Assembly (NCBI GenBank): GCA_018814405.1
Contig: JAHIZO010000010.1
Coordinates: 124,001-188,000 of the forward strand
Direction: 5' to 3'
DNA length: 64,000 nt
Source: Gammaproteobacteria bacterium
GTDB taxonomy: Bacteria > Pseudomonadota > Gammaproteobacteria > Burkholderiales > Gallionellaceae
In this document: piece after piece, positions 33,470 to 43,396 of the stretch
How positions within the stretch are numbered: position 1 is the first letter of the stretch
Layout: each line of letters opens with the position of its first letter
Program-made: the position numbers and the translations under genes
Notes under the pieces: model-generated
Seen by the model: the letters and a program-made list of their open reading frames with translations, nothing else
What the model was told of the DNA's origin: nothing
Database searches by the model: none

Positions 33470-34987
33470 TCATCCCAAAAACAGCCGGTAAGCCGGATTA
33501 TCGCTCTCGTCCCAATAGCGGTAACCGAGGGCGTCAAGGAATGTCTTGAGCGCCTTCTTGTCGCTCTTCGGCACTTGCATACCGACCAACACGCGGCCGT
33601 AGTCCGCGCCATGGTTGCGGTAGTGGAACAGACTGATGTTCCAGTTGTGACTCATGCTGTTGAGGAAATTCATCAGCGCACCCGGCCGTTCAGGGAACTC
33701 GAAGCGGAAGATGATCTCGTCCTTTGCTTCGGGCGCATGGCCGCCGACCAGATGGCGCAGGTGCAACTTCGCCACTTCGTTGTCGGACAGATCCAGCGTT
33801 GGTAGCTTGTTGCGTTGAAGCTTTTCTACCAGATCGGCGGTCTCTGTCTGATTCTTGACTTGAATGCCGGCGAACACGCGCGCCTCTGCCGGATCGGCAT
33901 AGCGGTAGTTGAATTCGGTGATGTTGCGCTTACCCAGCAGTGAACAGAACTTGCGGAAGCTGCCAGGCGTTTCTGGGATGGTCACGGCGAGGATGGCTTC
34001 GCGTTTCTCGCCGATGTCGGCGCGCTCGGCCACGAAACGCAGACGGTCGAAGTTCATGTTCGCGCCGCTGCAAACGGTGACCAGCGTCTCGCCCTTGAGC
34101 TGTTCGCGCTGGGCATACGCCTTGGCACCCGCGACTGATAGTGCGCCGGCGGGCTCCAAGATGGAGCGCGTGTCCTGGAACACGTCCTTGATGGCGGCGC
34201 ATACCTCGTCGGTATTCACCAGGATCACTTCGTCCACATACTTTTTGCAGATGCGGAAAGTCTCTTCGCCCGCCAGCTTGACCGCCGTGCCGTCCGAGAA
34301 CAGGCCGACGTCACTGAGCGTGACACGTTTCTTCGATTTCAGCGAACGCGCCATCGCGTCCGAGTCGGTGGTCTGTACACCGATCACCTTGATGTCCGGA
34401 CGCACCTGCTTGACGTAAGCGGCCACACCCGAGATCAATCCACCGCCGCCGATGGCGCAGAAGATGGCGTGGATGGGCGCCTGACGCTGGCGCAGGATCT
34501 CCATCGCGACGGTGCCCTGTCCGGCGATCACATCCGGATCGTCGAAAGGGTGGACGAAGGTGAGATTCTTTTCTTTCTCCAGTGCGTAGGCATAGGTGCT
34601 GGCATCGCTGTAACTGTCGCCGTGCAGCACGATCTCCACCGAACGCTGGCCGAAATGCCTGACTGCCTCGATCTTCACCTGCGGGGTGGTGGTGGGCATC
34701 ACAATGACGGCTTTACAGCCGAGGCGGTGTGCGGACATCGCCACGCCCTGCGCATGATTACCCGCCGAGGCAGCGATCACGCCGCGCTTCAGCTGCTCGG
34801 GTGTGAGTTGCGCCATCTTGTTGTAGGCACCGCGCAGCTTGAACGAGAACACGGGCTGCATGTCTTCGCGTTTGAATAGGATGGTGTTGCCGGTGCGCGC
34901 CGACAGGGCGGGCGCGAGTTCTAGCGGTGTTTCAATGGCCACGTCGTAGACGCGGGCGGTCAGGATGCGTTTCAGATAACCTTGCAT
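33470..34987 (-). CDS. ilvA: Threonine ammonia-lyase, biosynthetic
   Basis: First step of isoleucine synthesis, threonine to 2-oxobutyrate; 505 residues. PLP Lys50 in VFSFKLRGAYNK and the phosphate-binding GGGGLISG are present. Two C-terminal ACT-like regulatory domains (about residues 325-505) indicate the isoleucine-inhibited biosynthetic form. It stands alone, 150 bases upstream of the fthC operon on the same strand. Confidence 0.96.
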   Translation of the reverse strand: MQGYLKRILTARVYDVAIETPLELAPALSARTGNTILFKREDMQPVFSFKLRGAYNKMAQLTPEQLKRGVIAASAGNHAQGVAMSAHRLGCKAVIVMPTTTPQVKIEAVRHFGQRSVEIVLHGDSYSDASTYAYALEKEKNLTFVHPFDDPDVIAGQGTVAMEILRQRQAPIHAIFCAIGGGGLISGVAAYVKQVRPDIKVIGVQTTDSDAMARSLKSKKRVTLSDVGLFSDGTAVKLAGEETFRICKKYVDEVILVNTDEVCAAIKDVFQDTRSILEPAGALSVAGAKAYAQREQLKGETLVTVCSGANMNFDRLRFVAERADIGEKREAILAVTIPETPGSFRKFCSLLGKRNITEFNYRYADPAEARVFAGIQVKNQTETADLVEKLQRNKLPTLDLSDNEVAKLHLRHLVGGHAPEAKDEIIFRFEFPERPGALMNFLNSMSHNWNISLFHYRNHGADYGRVLVGMQVPKSDKKALKTFLDALGYRYWDESDNPAYRLFLG

Positions 34988-35044
34988 GGTGATTCACGGA
35001 CGATTGATAGTGTCCGCAAGATTAGCAGGAAACCCGCCGAATTC

Positions 35045-35749
35045 CTAAATACGCAGGCCGATCATTTGGTAAAAAGCGGGCAGATTGCTCAGGTCGTTCA
35101 GCACGGCCGCCGCGCCGGTGAAGTTCTGCGTGTGTGTATACGGATTGGTGGTGATGTAGGTCTTGATGCCTGCCGCCAGCGCAGAGTGCAGACCGTTGTA
35201 AGAATCCTCAAGCGCGATGCACTCGCTGGGTTGAAGTGCGAGTTTGTCCAGCACCCAGTCGTAGATATCCGGCGCGGGTTTTTTCTTGGGCACAATGTCG
35301 CCGCAGCCGTTGGCAGCGAAGTAGCTCGCCCAATCCTTGCCCAAGCCGACTTCCAGCAAGGCGCTTACGTTCTCAGCGGTGGTGGTGGTGGCAATAGCCA
35401 GTGTGATACCCGCAGCGCGAGCGTCATGGATGAGTTGCTTGATGCCGGGGCGCAGCGGAATGGCGCCTTCGCGCAGCATGGCAGTGTAGTGGCCGGTCTT
35501 CACAGCATGCAGATGCTTGACGAAGTCGTCAAAGTTATCCGGCTTGGTATAGCCCTGCAAAAAATCCGAGACAAAATACTTGATGCGTTCTTTGCCGCCC
35601 GTCACTTTGAGCAGCTTGTCGTACAGCGGAACGTCCCAGTTCCAGTCCAGCCCGTTCTCGGCGAAGGCCTTGTTGAATGATTGGCGGTGGCCATCCTCGG
35701 TATCTGCCAGTGTGCCGTCCACGTCAAAAATTATCGCTTTGATGGTCAT
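35045..35749 (-). CDS. HAD-IA phosphatase of the CbbY group
   Basis: Protein of 234 residues. The HAD catalytic motif I is DVDGTLADTE, with nucleophile Asp9 and acid/base Asp11. Motif II lies in IATTTT, motif III Lys in KKKPAPDIY, and motif IV is ALEDSYNGL. The GHRQSFNKAF cap start is typical of CbbY, which dephosphorylates xylulose-1,5-bisphosphate in Calvin-cycle organisms. No Calvin-cycle genes are nearby, so the substrate is uncertain. It is 10 bases downstream of ffh on the same strand. Confidence 0.85.
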   Translation of the reverse strand: MTIKAIIFDVDGTLADTEDGHRQSFNKAFAENGLDWNWDVPLYDKLLKVTGGKERIKYFVSDFLQGYTKPDNFDDFVKHLHAVKTGHYTAMLREGAIPLRPGIKQLIHDARAAGITLAIATTTTAENVSALLEVGLGKDWASYFAANGCGDIVPKKKPAPDIYDWVLDKLALQPSECIALEDSYNGLHSALAAGIKTYITTNPYTHTQNFTGAAAVLNDLSNLPAFYQMIGLRI

Positions 35750-35759
35750 CAGTTTTCCT

Positions 35760-37115
35760 TTATCTCATTCCCGGGAATTTCTTGCCCGCCATAGACTTCA
35801 TCATCTTGCTCATCATTCCCTTGCCGCTGAACATCTTCATCATCTTCTGCGATTGTTCGAATTGGTTCAGTAACTGATTCACATGCATCACCTGCACGCC
35901 CGAACCGGCAGCAATGCGTTTCTTGCGCGAAGCTTTGATCTGCTCGGGGTGGCTGCGCTCCCACGGCGTCATAGAATTGATGATGCCTTCGGTACGATTG
36001 ATCTGTCGCTCATCCACTTTGGCACCTGCGGCGGCATTCGCCAGCTGTGCCGGCAGCTTGTCCATCAGCGCAGCCATGCCCCCCATCTGTCTCATCTGCA
36101 CGATCTGCATCTTGAAGTCGTTCAGGTCGAAGCCTTTGCCGCTCTGCATCTTCTTGGCCAGCTTCTCTGCTTCACCGACATCAACGTTGCGTTGTGCTTC
36201 TTCCAGAAGCGACAACACATCGCCCATGCCGAGGATGCGCTGCGCCATACGTTCGGGATGGAAAGCTTCAAGGCCGTTCGGCTTCTCGCTGACGCCGACG
36301 AACTTGATCGGCTTGCCGGTGATCTGTCGCACCGAAAGTGCTGCACCACCGCGTGCATCGCCGTCCAGTTTAGTGAGGATCACGCCGGTCAGCGGCAAGG
36401 TCTCGCCGAATGCCTTGGCGGTATTCACAGCATCCTGACCGGTCATCGCATCGACCACGAACAATGTCTCGACGGGCTTGAGCGCGGCATGCAGATCTTT
36501 GATCTCTGCCATCATCGCTTCGTCTACGGCAAGACGGCCGGCGGTGTCGACGATCAGCACATCGTGATGATGTTTCTTTGCCCAGTCGTGCGCGGCCAGT
36601 GCGATGGCCTGCGGTTTCTGCGAGATGTCTGAGGGGAAAAAATCGATCTTGAGTTGTTCGGCCAGCGTGCGCAGTTGTTCGATAGCAGCAGGGCGATACA
36701 CGTCGCAGCTGACCAGCAGTACTTTCTTCTTATGCTGCTCACTGAGCAGCTTTGCTAGTTTGCCACTGCTGGTGGTTTTACCCGCACCTTGCAGACCGGC
36801 CATCAAGATCACGGCGGGCGGGACCGTGGCGAGGTCGATGCCAACGTTGGCTTCGCCCATCAGTTTGGTCAGTTCGCGATTCACTACGCCGATGAGTGCC
36901 TGTCCCGGTGTCAGGCTGGCGATGACTTCCTCGCCCAGTGCGGCCTCCTTCACTTTGGCGATGAATTCCTTTACTACTGGCAGCGCGACGTCGGCTTCAA
37001 GTAGAGCGAGACGTACTTCTCGCAGTGCGTCCTGAATGTTGCTTTCAGTCAGTCGCCCCTGGCCGCGCAGGTTCTTGATGATGCCTGAGAAACGTTGTGT
37101 GAGATTGTCGAGCAT
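35760..37115 (-). CDS. ffh: Signal recognition particle protein Ffh
   Basis: SRP54 GTPase of 451 residues that directs nascent membrane proteins to FtsY. The N domain is residues about 1-85. The G domain carries GLQGAGKTTSSGKLA, VDTAGRLAVDEAMM and TKLDGDARGG. The methionine-rich M domain has RIAAGSGVQVMHVNQLL and a tail with repeated Met-Lys pairs. Divergent from the CcsA-like gene. Confidence 0.98.
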   Translation of the reverse strand: MLDNLTQRFSGIIKNLRGQGRLTESNIQDALREVRLALLEADVALPVVKEFIAKVKEAALGEEVIASLTPGQALIGVVNRELTKLMGEANVGIDLATVPPAVILMAGLQGAGKTTSSGKLAKLLSEQHKKKVLLVSCDVYRPAAIEQLRTLAEQLKIDFFPSDISQKPQAIALAAHDWAKKHHHDVLIVDTAGRLAVDEAMMAEIKDLHAALKPVETLFVVDAMTGQDAVNTAKAFGETLPLTGVILTKLDGDARGGAALSVRQITGKPIKFVGVSEKPNGLEAFHPERMAQRILGMGDVLSLLEEAQRNVDVGEAEKLAKKMQSGKGFDLNDFKMQIVQMRQMGGMAALMDKLPAQLANAAAGAKVDERQINRTEGIINSMTPWERSHPEQIKASRKKRIAAGSGVQVMHVNQLLNQFEQSQKMMKMFSGKGMMSKMMKSMAGKKFPGMR

Positions 37116-37170
37116 GGTGTCTTAGTGACTTGGTGTAGAATCCGCACAGTCTAAAACATCCGCACTCTTC

Positions 37171-37983
37171 ATGTCGAACCAAGCTCTGCCTCTGCTGACT
37201 TTCGCCCTGTACGCTGTACTGGCATTCCTGTTCTGGCGCGCCCAAGCTGCCGGAACTGCCGAGCAGAAAAATCGTGGTGCGTTAGGATTCGCCGTGATCC
37301 TACCTTTGTTGCTGCATGGCGGCCTGTTGTACCAGTCTCTTTTTGTATGGGGAGCGCTGAATCTCGGTGTGACCTATGCGCTATCGCTGATCCTTTGGCT
37401 GACTGTGCTGATCTACTGGGTGGCGCGTCTGTTCTATCCGCTTTCCGGTTTGTTGGCATTGATGCTGCCGCTGGCGGCGATCAGTGTGCTGTTGCCAGCC
37501 TTGTTCCCTGTTGGGCACATCCTGTCGCAGCCACCGTCCGGCCTGTTCGATACGCATGTGCTGATGGCAATGCTGGCGTACAGCCTGTTCACCATCGCTG
37601 CATTGCATGCTGGGTTGATCTCGCTGGTCGAGAAGCGCTTGCACCATGCCAAGCTGCCCAAGATATTAAAGAGTCTGCCGCCGTTGATGACCATGGAATC
37701 CTTGTTGTTCCGTGTCATTGGTATCGGTTTTGTGATCCTGACGGTCACTGTGGTTTCCGGCATCATGTTCTCAGAGCAGGTGTTCGGTCAGCCCTTTACT
37801 TTTTCGCATAAGGTGTTGTTCGGATTGATCTCTTGGTTTGTTTTTGGCGGTTTGTTGGTAGGTCATCACTTCTATGGATGGCGCGGCCATACGGCGGTAC
37901 GTTTGACCCTGAGCGGCTTTGCTTTCCTGCTACTAGCCTATCTGGGCACCCAATTCGTCCTGCAGCTCATCCTCCAACGCTGA
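37171..37983 (+). CDS. CcsA/YpjD-like cytochrome c assembly membrane protein
   Basis: Protein of 270 residues with about eight transmembrane helices, matching the cytochrome C assembly protein family (YpjD group). The family's haem-handling region is visible in [22 protein letters not shown], and conserved His residues lie in [12 protein letters not shown] and [11 protein letters not shown]. The stand-alone copy next to ffh is widely conserved in Proteobacteria; its exact role there is unsettled. Confidence 0.85.
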   Translation: MSNQALPLLTFALYAVLAFLFWRAQAAGTAEQKNRGALGFAVILPLLLHGGLLYQSLFVWGALNLGVTYALSLILWLTVLIYWVARLFYPLSGLLALMLPLAAISVLLPALFPVGHILSQPPSGLFDTHVLMAMLAYSLFTIAALHAGLISLVEKRLHHAKLPKILKSLPPLMTMESLLFRVIGIGFVILTVTVVSGIMFSEQVFGQPFTFSHKVLFGLISWFVFGGLLVGHHFYGWRGHTAVRLTLSGFAFLLLAYLGTQFVLQLILQR

Positions 37984-38004
37984 TTTCCCTGAAAAATTCT
38001 GTCC

Positions 38005-38034
38005 TTGCCTTACTTCGGCAAGGTGTCGTAGAAT
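38005..38034 (+). promoter_or_regulatory. Candidate sigma-70 promoter of rpsP operon
   Basis: TTGCCT (38005-38010) and TAGAAT (38029-38034) are separated by 18 bases, 50 bases before the rpsP start codon. A CCTTGCC / GGCAAGG inverted repeat (38003-38023) overlaps the -35 box and could be regulatory. Confidence 0.45.
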
Positions 38035-38083
38035 TCGCGCCCTTTGGCACGGGCCAGATCAACTTTTTATATCGGAAATCATT

Positions 38084-38338
38084 ATGGTAGTCATTCGTCT
38101 TTCTCGCGGCGGTTCGAAAAATCGTCCGTTCTACAACGTGGTTGTTGCTGATTCTCGCAATCGTCGCGATGGCCGTTTCATCGAGCGCGTTGGCTTCTAC
38201 AACCCGCTGGCTGTTGAAGGTACAGAAGGTCTGCGTATCGCGCTGGATCGCGTTACTCACTGGCAAGACAAGGGTGCACAGCTGAGCGAGACTGTTAGCC
38301 GCTTGGTTAAAAAAGCCGGTGCAGCAGCAACTGTCTGA
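38084..38338 (+). CDS. rpsP: 30S ribosomal protein S16
   Basis: bS16 of 84 residues, first gene of the conserved rpsP-rimM-trmD-rplS operon. The start [20 protein letters not shown] and [11 protein letters not shown] are diagnostic. The gene is 13 bases upstream of rimM. Confidence 0.99.
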   Translation: MVVIRLSRGGSKNRPFYNVVVADSRNRRDGRFIERVGFYNPLAVEGTEGLRIALDRVTHWQDKGAQLSETVSRLVKKAGAAATV

Positions 38339-38351
38339 TGAGGCAAGCCCC

Positions 38352-38849
38352 ATGGTTGTCATGGGGAAGATCGTAGCGGCACAAGGCATTCAAGGCTGGG
38401 TGAAGGTGCAGACTTTCACCGAATATCTGGATAGCTTGCTGGATTACGACATTTGGTATGTAGGAAACGAAGCAGCTTGGAAGCCCACGAAAGTGTTGGA
38501 AGCCAAGGTGCACGGCAAGGTGCTGGTCGCCAAGCTGGAAGGCGTGCTTGACCGAACAGAAGCTGAAAAGCTGAAGGGTCAGTTGATCGCGGTGCCGCGT
38601 GCAGATTTGCCGAAGCAGACCGGGGACGAGTATTACTGGTCCGACCTGATCGGCTTGACGGTACAGAATCTGCAGGACGAAGTACTGGGCACTGTCGAGA
38701 ATCTGCTGGAAACGGGCGCCAACGATGTGTTGGTGGTGCAAGGTGAACACGGCCAACTGCTGATTCCCTTCATCGCAAGCGTCGCACAGGATGTCGACTT
38801 GGCCAACAAGTTGATTCGGGTAGATTGGCAGGCGGATTACCTTAAATGA
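38352..38849 (+). CDS. rimM: Ribosome maturation factor RimM
   Basis: Protein of 165 residues that assists 30S head assembly by binding uS19. It has an N-terminal RimM barrel ([19 protein letters not shown]) and a C-terminal PRC-barrel ([27 protein letters not shown]). The ATG at 38352 fits a GAGG at 38340-38343 and the family start. An in-frame start at 38319 inside rpsP is less likely. The stop overlaps trmD (ATGA). Confidence 0.95.
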   Translation: MVVMGKIVAAQGIQGWVKVQTFTEYLDSLLDYDIWYVGNEAAWKPTKVLEAKVHGKVLVAKLEGVLDRTEAEKLKGQLIAVPRADLPKQTGDEYYWSDLIGLTVQNLQDEVLGTVENLLETGANDVLVVQGEHGQLLIPFIASVAQDVDLANKLIRVDWQADYLK

Positions 38850-39622
38850 GGTTCGACGTAATAACGTTGTTCCCCGAGATGTTCGAAGCGATCACACAAT
38901 ATGGTGTGACACGACGAGCAGCTGAAAAGGGCAAGTTCGAGTTGCAAGCGTGGAATCCGCGGGACTTCACGACCGACAACTACCGCACCATCGATGACCG
39001 TCCCTATGGAGGTGGTCCCGGCATGGTGATGTTGGCGGAGCCGCTGGAAAAAGCGATCAGCGCAGCGAAAGCAGCGCAGGCCGCAAGCGGAGCCAAGAAG
39101 AGTTGTGTGATCCACCTCTCGCCGCAGGGCAGGCCACTCACCCACGAAGTGGTGATGGAGCTGCTGGCGCGGGACGAAGGATTGATATTGCTGGCGAGTC
39201 GTTACGAGGGCGTGGATGAACGCCTGTTGCGCAGCCAGGTGGATGAAGAGCTTTCCATCGGAGACTATGTATTGTCCGGTGGTGAGTTGGCAGCGATGGT
39301 GGTGATGGATAGCATAGTGCGGCAGATCCCCGGTGTATTGGGCGACGACGCATCAGCCCAGCAGGATTCCTTTGTGGAAGGTCTGCTGGATTGTCCGCAC
39401 TACACGCGGCCTGAGATTTATAACGGCGAGGGCGTTCCGGAAGTATTGATGTCCGGGCACCACGCCGAGATAGAGAAGTGGCGATTGATGCAGTCATTAG
39501 GTAGGACTGCGGAACGTCGTCCAGATTTGCTGGCGGATCGCCAGTTGACTAAACAGGAAGCTCGGCTACTGGCTCAGTACCAGCAGGAACAAGCTTCCGT
39601 AAAAGAAAAGGAAACAAAATGA
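38846..39622 (+). CDS. trmD: tRNA (guanine37-N1)-methyltransferase
   Basis: SPOUT methyltransferase of 258 residues that makes m1G37 and prevents frameshifting. Signatures are [36 protein letters not shown] and the knot motif [13 protein letters not shown]. Overlaps rimM and rplS by 4 bases each. Confidence 0.99.
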   Translation: MRFDVITLFPEMFEAITQYGVTRRAAEKGKFELQAWNPRDFTTDNYRTIDDRPYGGGPGMVMLAEPLEKAISAAKAAQAASGAKKSCVIHLSPQGRPLTHEVVMELLARDEGLILLASRYEGVDERLLRSQVDEELSIGDYVLSGGELAAMVVMDSIVRQIPGVLGDDASAQQDSFVEGLLDCPHYTRPEIYNGEGVPEVLMSGHHAEIEKWRLMQSLGRTAERRPDLLADRQLTKQEARLLAQYQQEQASVKEKETK

Positions 39623-39990
39623 ATCTGATCGGTATTCTTGAAAAAGAAGAAATCGCACGTCTGAACAAGACAATTCCTAATTTCGCACCTGGCGACACAG
39701 TTGTCGTCGGCGTGAACGTGATTGAAGGCGAGCGTAAGCGTGTGCAGGTGTTCGAAGGCGTAGTGATCGCCAAGCGCAACAAGGGCTTGAACTCCAGCTT
39801 CATCGTGCGCAAGGTCTCTTCCGGCGAAGGCGTCGAGCGTACCTTCCAAAGCTACTCTCCGCTGATCGCCAGCATCGAAGTGAAGCGTCGCGGTGATGTA
39901 CGTCGCGCCAAGCTGTACTACCTGCGCGATCGTTCCGGCAAGTCGGCACGTATCAAAGAAAAATTGCCGGCACGCAAAGTCAAAGCTTAA
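39619..39990 (+). CDS. rplS: 50S ribosomal protein L19
   Basis: bL19 of 123 residues, last gene of the operon. [18 protein letters not shown] and [17 protein letters not shown] are diagnostic. It is followed by a strong terminator. Confidence 0.99.
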   Translation: MNLIGILEKEEIARLNKTIPNFAPGDTVVVGVNVIEGERKRVQVFEGVVIAKRNKGLNSSFIVRKVSSGEGVERTFQSYSPLIASIEVKRRGDVRRAKLYYLRDRSGKSARIKEKLPARKVKA

Positions 39991-40012
39991 GCCAAGACTG
40001 CAGGCAATAAAG

Positions 40013-40041
40013 AACGGGAGCTTCGGCTCCCGTTTTTTTGT
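40013..40041 (+). terminator. Intrinsic terminator of the rpsP-rplS operon
   Basis: AACGGGAGC, tetraloop TTCG, GCTCCCGTT followed by five more T residues, 23 bases after the rplS stop. Confidence 0.95.
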
Positions 40042-40113
40042 CCGTAATTCGTGGATCAGCGCCGGTTATGTAGGTAGCAAAGCAGATTTCTACATTTCAG
40101 ATATGATGCGCGC

Positions 40114-40575
40114 ATGAAATATCAAGCCATCATCTCCGCCCCCTTCGGCAAGCTCGGCATCCGTTGTTCCGACACGGATCTGCTGGGTATCGAACTCCTG
40201 CCACAGAGCACTAAAGCCCAAGCCCCAGAGGGCGAAATGGCGAAAACGATCTGTTCCGAATTGGCAGCATATCTGGCTGATCCGCAGCATGAGATCGACC
40301 TGCCATTCGAACTCGATGGCACACATCACCAGTGCAATGTCTGGCAAGCGATGCTCGACATTCCCAGCGGCCAGACGCAAAGCTATGGCGAGTTGGCTGC
40401 GAAGATCGGCTCCAGCGCACAGGCGGTCGGTCAGGCTTGCGGCAGCAATCCCATTCCCCTCGTCATCCCATGCCATCGCGTGGTGGGGAAATCGGGCTTG
40501 GGCGGATTCATGCATCGCGCTGATGAAGATGCATTGAACATCAAACGGTGGCTGCTAGCCCATGAGCGACGCTGA
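40114..40575 (+). CDS. ogt: Methylated-DNA--protein-cysteine methyltransferase
   Basis: Suicide repair enzyme of 153 residues for O6-alkylguanine. The acceptor Cys120 lies in IPCHRVVGKSG, with the preceding wing motif YGELAAKIGS and the Asn hinge in CGSNPIPLV. There is no Ada regulatory domain. Its last 14 bases overlap the xerD start. Confidence 0.95.
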   Translation: MKYQAIISAPFGKLGIRCSDTDLLGIELLPQSTKAQAPEGEMAKTICSELAAYLADPQHEIDLPFELDGTHHQCNVWQAMLDIPSGQTQSYGELAAKIGSSAQAVGQACGSNPIPLVIPCHRVVGKSGLGGFMHRADEDALNIKRWLLAHERR

Positions 40576-41458
40576 ACTGCTGGATGAGTTCAGTGATGCG
40601 CTGTGGCTGGAAGACGGGTTATCGCGCAATACGCTGGAAAGCTATCGCCGTGACCTGAATAAATTCTCTTCATGGCTGGCCGAGCAACGCGGATGCGGAC
40701 TGCTGGCAACCACCCATGCCGACATTCAAGGATTTCTTGCCTTTCTGGTAAGCAAACAAAAAGCCCGCGCGACCTCGACCTCTCGCGCCATCTCCAGTCT
40801 GAAACGATTGTTTCGCTATCAATTGCGCCAGAACCGGATAACAGTCGATCCCACTTTGCAGATCGCCACGCCCAAGCTGCCGCGCAGCCTGCCCAAGAGT
40901 CTGACCGAAGAAGATGTCGAGCTGCTGTTGAACGCGCCGGATGTGGAAACGCCCTTGGGCATGCGCGATCGCACCATGCTGGAAGTGCTGTATGCCACGG
41001 GCTTGCGCGTTTCCGAACTGGTCAACCTCAGCGTTGCGCAAGTCAGTCTGGATATGGGCGTGACGCGAGTGATGGGCAAAGGCAGCAAAGAGCGACTCGT
41101 GCCGCTGGGCGAAGAATCACTGGACTGGGTCAGACGCTATCTGGTCGAAGCACGCCCTGCATTATTGGCTGGCAGGATGAGTGATGCCCTGTTCGTGACC
41201 CAGCGTAGCGATGCGATGACGCGGCAGATGTTCTGGTATCTGATCAAAAAACACGCCAAACACGGCGGTTTGCACAAAGCTTTGTCGCCGCACACATTGC
41301 GACACGCTTTCGCTACTCATTTGCTCAATCATGGCGCAGACTTGCGCGTGGTGCAGATGTTGCTCGGCCATTCGGACATCTCGACTACGCAGATCTACAC
41401 CCATGTGGCGCGCGAGCGTCTGAAACAGTTGCATTCACAGCATCATCCACGCGGTTAA
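40562..41458 (+). CDS. xerD: Tyrosine recombinase XerD
   Basis: Chromosome dimer resolution recombinase of 298 residues. The N-terminal SAM-like core-binding domain covers residues 5-90. Catalytic residues: Arg149 (TGLRVSEL), Lys in GKGSKERLVPL, His244-x-x-Arg247 (PHTLRH), His270 (LLGHSDIS) and nucleophile Tyr279 (QIYTH). The LEDGLSRNTLESYRRDL start favours XerD over XerC. The housekeeping length and context argue against a mobile-element integrase. Confidence 0.95.
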   Translation: MSDAELLDEFSDALWLEDGLSRNTLESYRRDLNKFSSWLAEQRGCGLLATTHADIQGFLAFLVSKQKARATSTSRAISSLKRLFRYQLRQNRITVDPTLQIATPKLPRSLPKSLTEEDVELLLNAPDVETPLGMRDRTMLEVLYATGLRVSELVNLSVAQVSLDMGVTRVMGKGSKERLVPLGEESLDWVRRYLVEARPALLAGRMSDALFVTQRSDAMTRQMFWYLIKKHAKHGGLHKALSPHTLRHAFATHLLNHGADLRVVQMLLGHSDISTTQIYTHVARERLKQLHSQHHPRG

Positions 41459-41462
41459 TAAA

Positions 41463-41846
41463 ATGAGCCAAGAATCGATTCGGACTGAAGATGGTCGTAC
41501 GTTCTACGACATGTCCGGTAGCGATAATCCCTGTTTGGGATGTGCTGTCTGTTGCATGCACTATCGCGTTTCGTTCTACCAGGGAGAGATGGACAGCCAG
41601 CCGGGCGGTTACGTGCCGTCGGATATGGCGGTATCGCTGACACCGTTTCGCGCCTGCATGAAGGGGACCGAGAAAGCGCCGGGACGCTGCATCGCATTGG
41701 GTGAAGATAGTCTGTGCAGCATCTACGATAATCGCCCCTCAGTCTGTCGTGAATTCCCGGCGTTGATGGAGGATGGCTCGCAGAATCCTGAATGCATCCG
41801 TTTGCAGGCCATGTACGGAATACGCCAGGAACAAGGCGGAACTTGA
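41463..41846 (+). CDS. YkgJ-family cysteine cluster protein
   Basis: Protein of 127 residues with a CxxCxxCC-type start ([14 protein letters not shown]) and later cysteines in [30 protein letters not shown]. This pattern is the YkgJ/UPF0153 putative zinc- or iron-binding cluster of unknown function. The start follows the xerD stop by 4 bases. A distant relative is encoded at 55459-56022. Confidence 0.9.
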   Translation: MSQESIRTEDGRTFYDMSGSDNPCLGCAVCCMHYRVSFYQGEMDSQPGGYVPSDMAVSLTPFRACMKGTEKAPGRCIALGEDSLCSIYDNRPSVCREFPALMEDGSQNPECIRLQAMYGIRQEQGGT

Positions 41847-41943
41847 CTGGAAGCTGAATGACTCTCGTAACTGCATCCGTTTCCTTATTCCGCGAATTCC
41901 TGCAATAATCGGCGCACCGAGAGAGATAACAAAGAGAATAGAT

Positions 41944-42612
41944 ATGGCATTGACACAAGACGATTTGAAACTCGCAGTCGCCCAAGCAGCGATCGCCTAT
42001 GTTCCCAACGATTGCATCGTGGGTGTGGGCACCGGCTCCACCGCAAACTTCTTCATCGATGAGTTGGCCAAGATCAAACATCAGATCCGCGGCGCAGTCG
42101 CCAGCTCCGAAGCTTCCGCCAAGCGTTTGCAGGGTCACGGTATCGAAGTGCTGTCTCTGAACGACGCAGGCGATCTGCCGGTGTATGTCGACGGCGCAGA
42201 CGAGATCACCAAACACATGCACATGGTCAAAGGCGGCGGCGGCGCATTGACGCGCGAGAAGATCGTCGCAGCAGCGAGCGCGAAGTTCATCTGCCTGTGC
42301 GACCAAAGCAAGCTGGTGGATGTACTGGGCAAGTTCCCCTTGCCGATCGAAGTCATCCCGATGGCGCAAAGCTACATCGCACGTGAAATGGTGAAGCTGG
42401 GCGGCCAGCCCAGGCTGCGCGAAGGCTTCACGACCGACAACGGTAACGTCATCATTGACGTGCATGGTTTATCGATCATGAACCCGACCGAGTTGGAAGC
42501 AAAGCTAAACCATTTGCCAGGTGTAGTGACCAACGGTCTGTTCGCATTGCGTCCCGCTGATGTGCTGTTGCTTGGCACACCGGATGGCGTGCAAACAATG
42601 ACGGCGCAGTAA
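41944..42612 (+). CDS. rpiA: Ribose-5-phosphate isomerase A
   Basis: Pentose phosphate pathway enzyme of 222 residues. [14 protein letters not shown], the catalytic YVDGADEI and [12 protein letters not shown], and [19 protein letters not shown] are diagnostic. The ATG at 41944 matches the family start; a frame from 41773 overlaps the cysteine-cluster gene and is not conserved. Confidence 0.98.
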   Translation: MALTQDDLKLAVAQAAIAYVPNDCIVGVGTGSTANFFIDELAKIKHQIRGAVASSEASAKRLQGHGIEVLSLNDAGDLPVYVDGADEITKHMHMVKGGGGALTREKIVAAASAKFICLCDQSKLVDVLGKFPLPIEVIPMAQSYIAREMVKLGGQPRLREGFTTDNGNVIIDVHGLSIMNPTELEAKLNHLPGVVTNGLFALRPADVLLLGTPDGVQTMTAQ

Positions 42613-42673
42613 CATAAGCGTAACGAAGCATCAGTAACATCTGTAATTTGTATTAATCCATTAAGGAATGATC

Positions 42674-43381
42674 ATGGTCGGCACCGAACACACCTCCAAA
42701 CAATTTGACGCAGAACTGGAAGCTGTTCGCGCGCGCGTTCTGCAGATGGGCGGGCTGGTTGAGAACCAGATCAAGCTGGCGATCGAATCTCTGGTCACGG
42801 GGGATGTCGCGCTGATGACGCAGGTGATCGAAGATGACCACCGTGTGAATCTGATGGAAGTCGAGATCGACGAAAGCTGCAACCACATCTTGGTGCGTCG
42901 CCAACCCGCTGCAGGTGACCTGCGCATGGTGATGACCGTGATCAAGACCATCACCGATCTGGAACGTATCGGTGACGAAGCCGAGAAGATCGCGCGCATG
43001 GCCAAGCTGCTGTCGCAGAAAGAGCGTCTGCACCTGCCGCGTTACAACGAGATCAAGCATGCCGGCGAGATCGCGCTCGATATGTTGCGCAAATCACTGG
43101 ACGCTTTCGCACGCCTCAACCTCACTGCAGCAGCTGAAGTCGTGCGTCAGGATGAACAGGTTGACGAAGAGTTCCGCGCCATCATGCGTTACCTCATCAC
43201 CTTCATGATGGAAGATCCGCGCACCATCTCCACTTCGCTGGAGATCCTGTTCGTGGCCAAGGCCATCGAGCGTATCGGCGACCATGCCAAGAACATGTCC
43301 GAATATGTGGTCTACATGGTCAAAGGTCGTGACGTGCGTCACGTCACCGTCGAAGAGATCGAGCGGGAAGTGCAGCGGTAA
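42674..43381 (+). CDS. phoU: Phosphate transport regulator PhoU
   Basis: Protein of 235 residues built of two PhoU three-helix repeats, each with a metal-binding E/DxxxD motif (around DLERIGDEAEKIARM and AIERIGDHAKNMSEYV). It restrains phosphate uptake and the PhoR kinase. AAGGAA at 42663-42668 suits the ATG at 42674; an ATG at 42668 overlaps that site. The pst transport genes are not adjacent here; phoU is instead coupled to ppx. Confidence 0.95.
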   Translation: MVGTEHTSKQFDAELEAVRARVLQMGGLVENQIKLAIESLVTGDVALMTQVIEDDHRVNLMEVEIDESCNHILVRRQPAAGDLRMVMTVIKTITDLERIGDEAEKIARMAKLLSQKERLHLPRYNEIKHAGEIALDMLRKSLDAFARLNLTAAAEVVRQDEQVDEEFRAIMRYLITFMMEDPRTISTSLEILFVAKAIERIGDHAKNMSEYVVYMVKGRDVRHVTVEEIEREVQR

Positions 43382-43396
43382 GCTGCCAGAAACACT

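Noticed and set aside
40562-41458. Phage or element integrase
   Set aside because: Length, N-terminal domain and housekeeping neighbours fit XerD, and no attachment site or mobile cargo is nearby.
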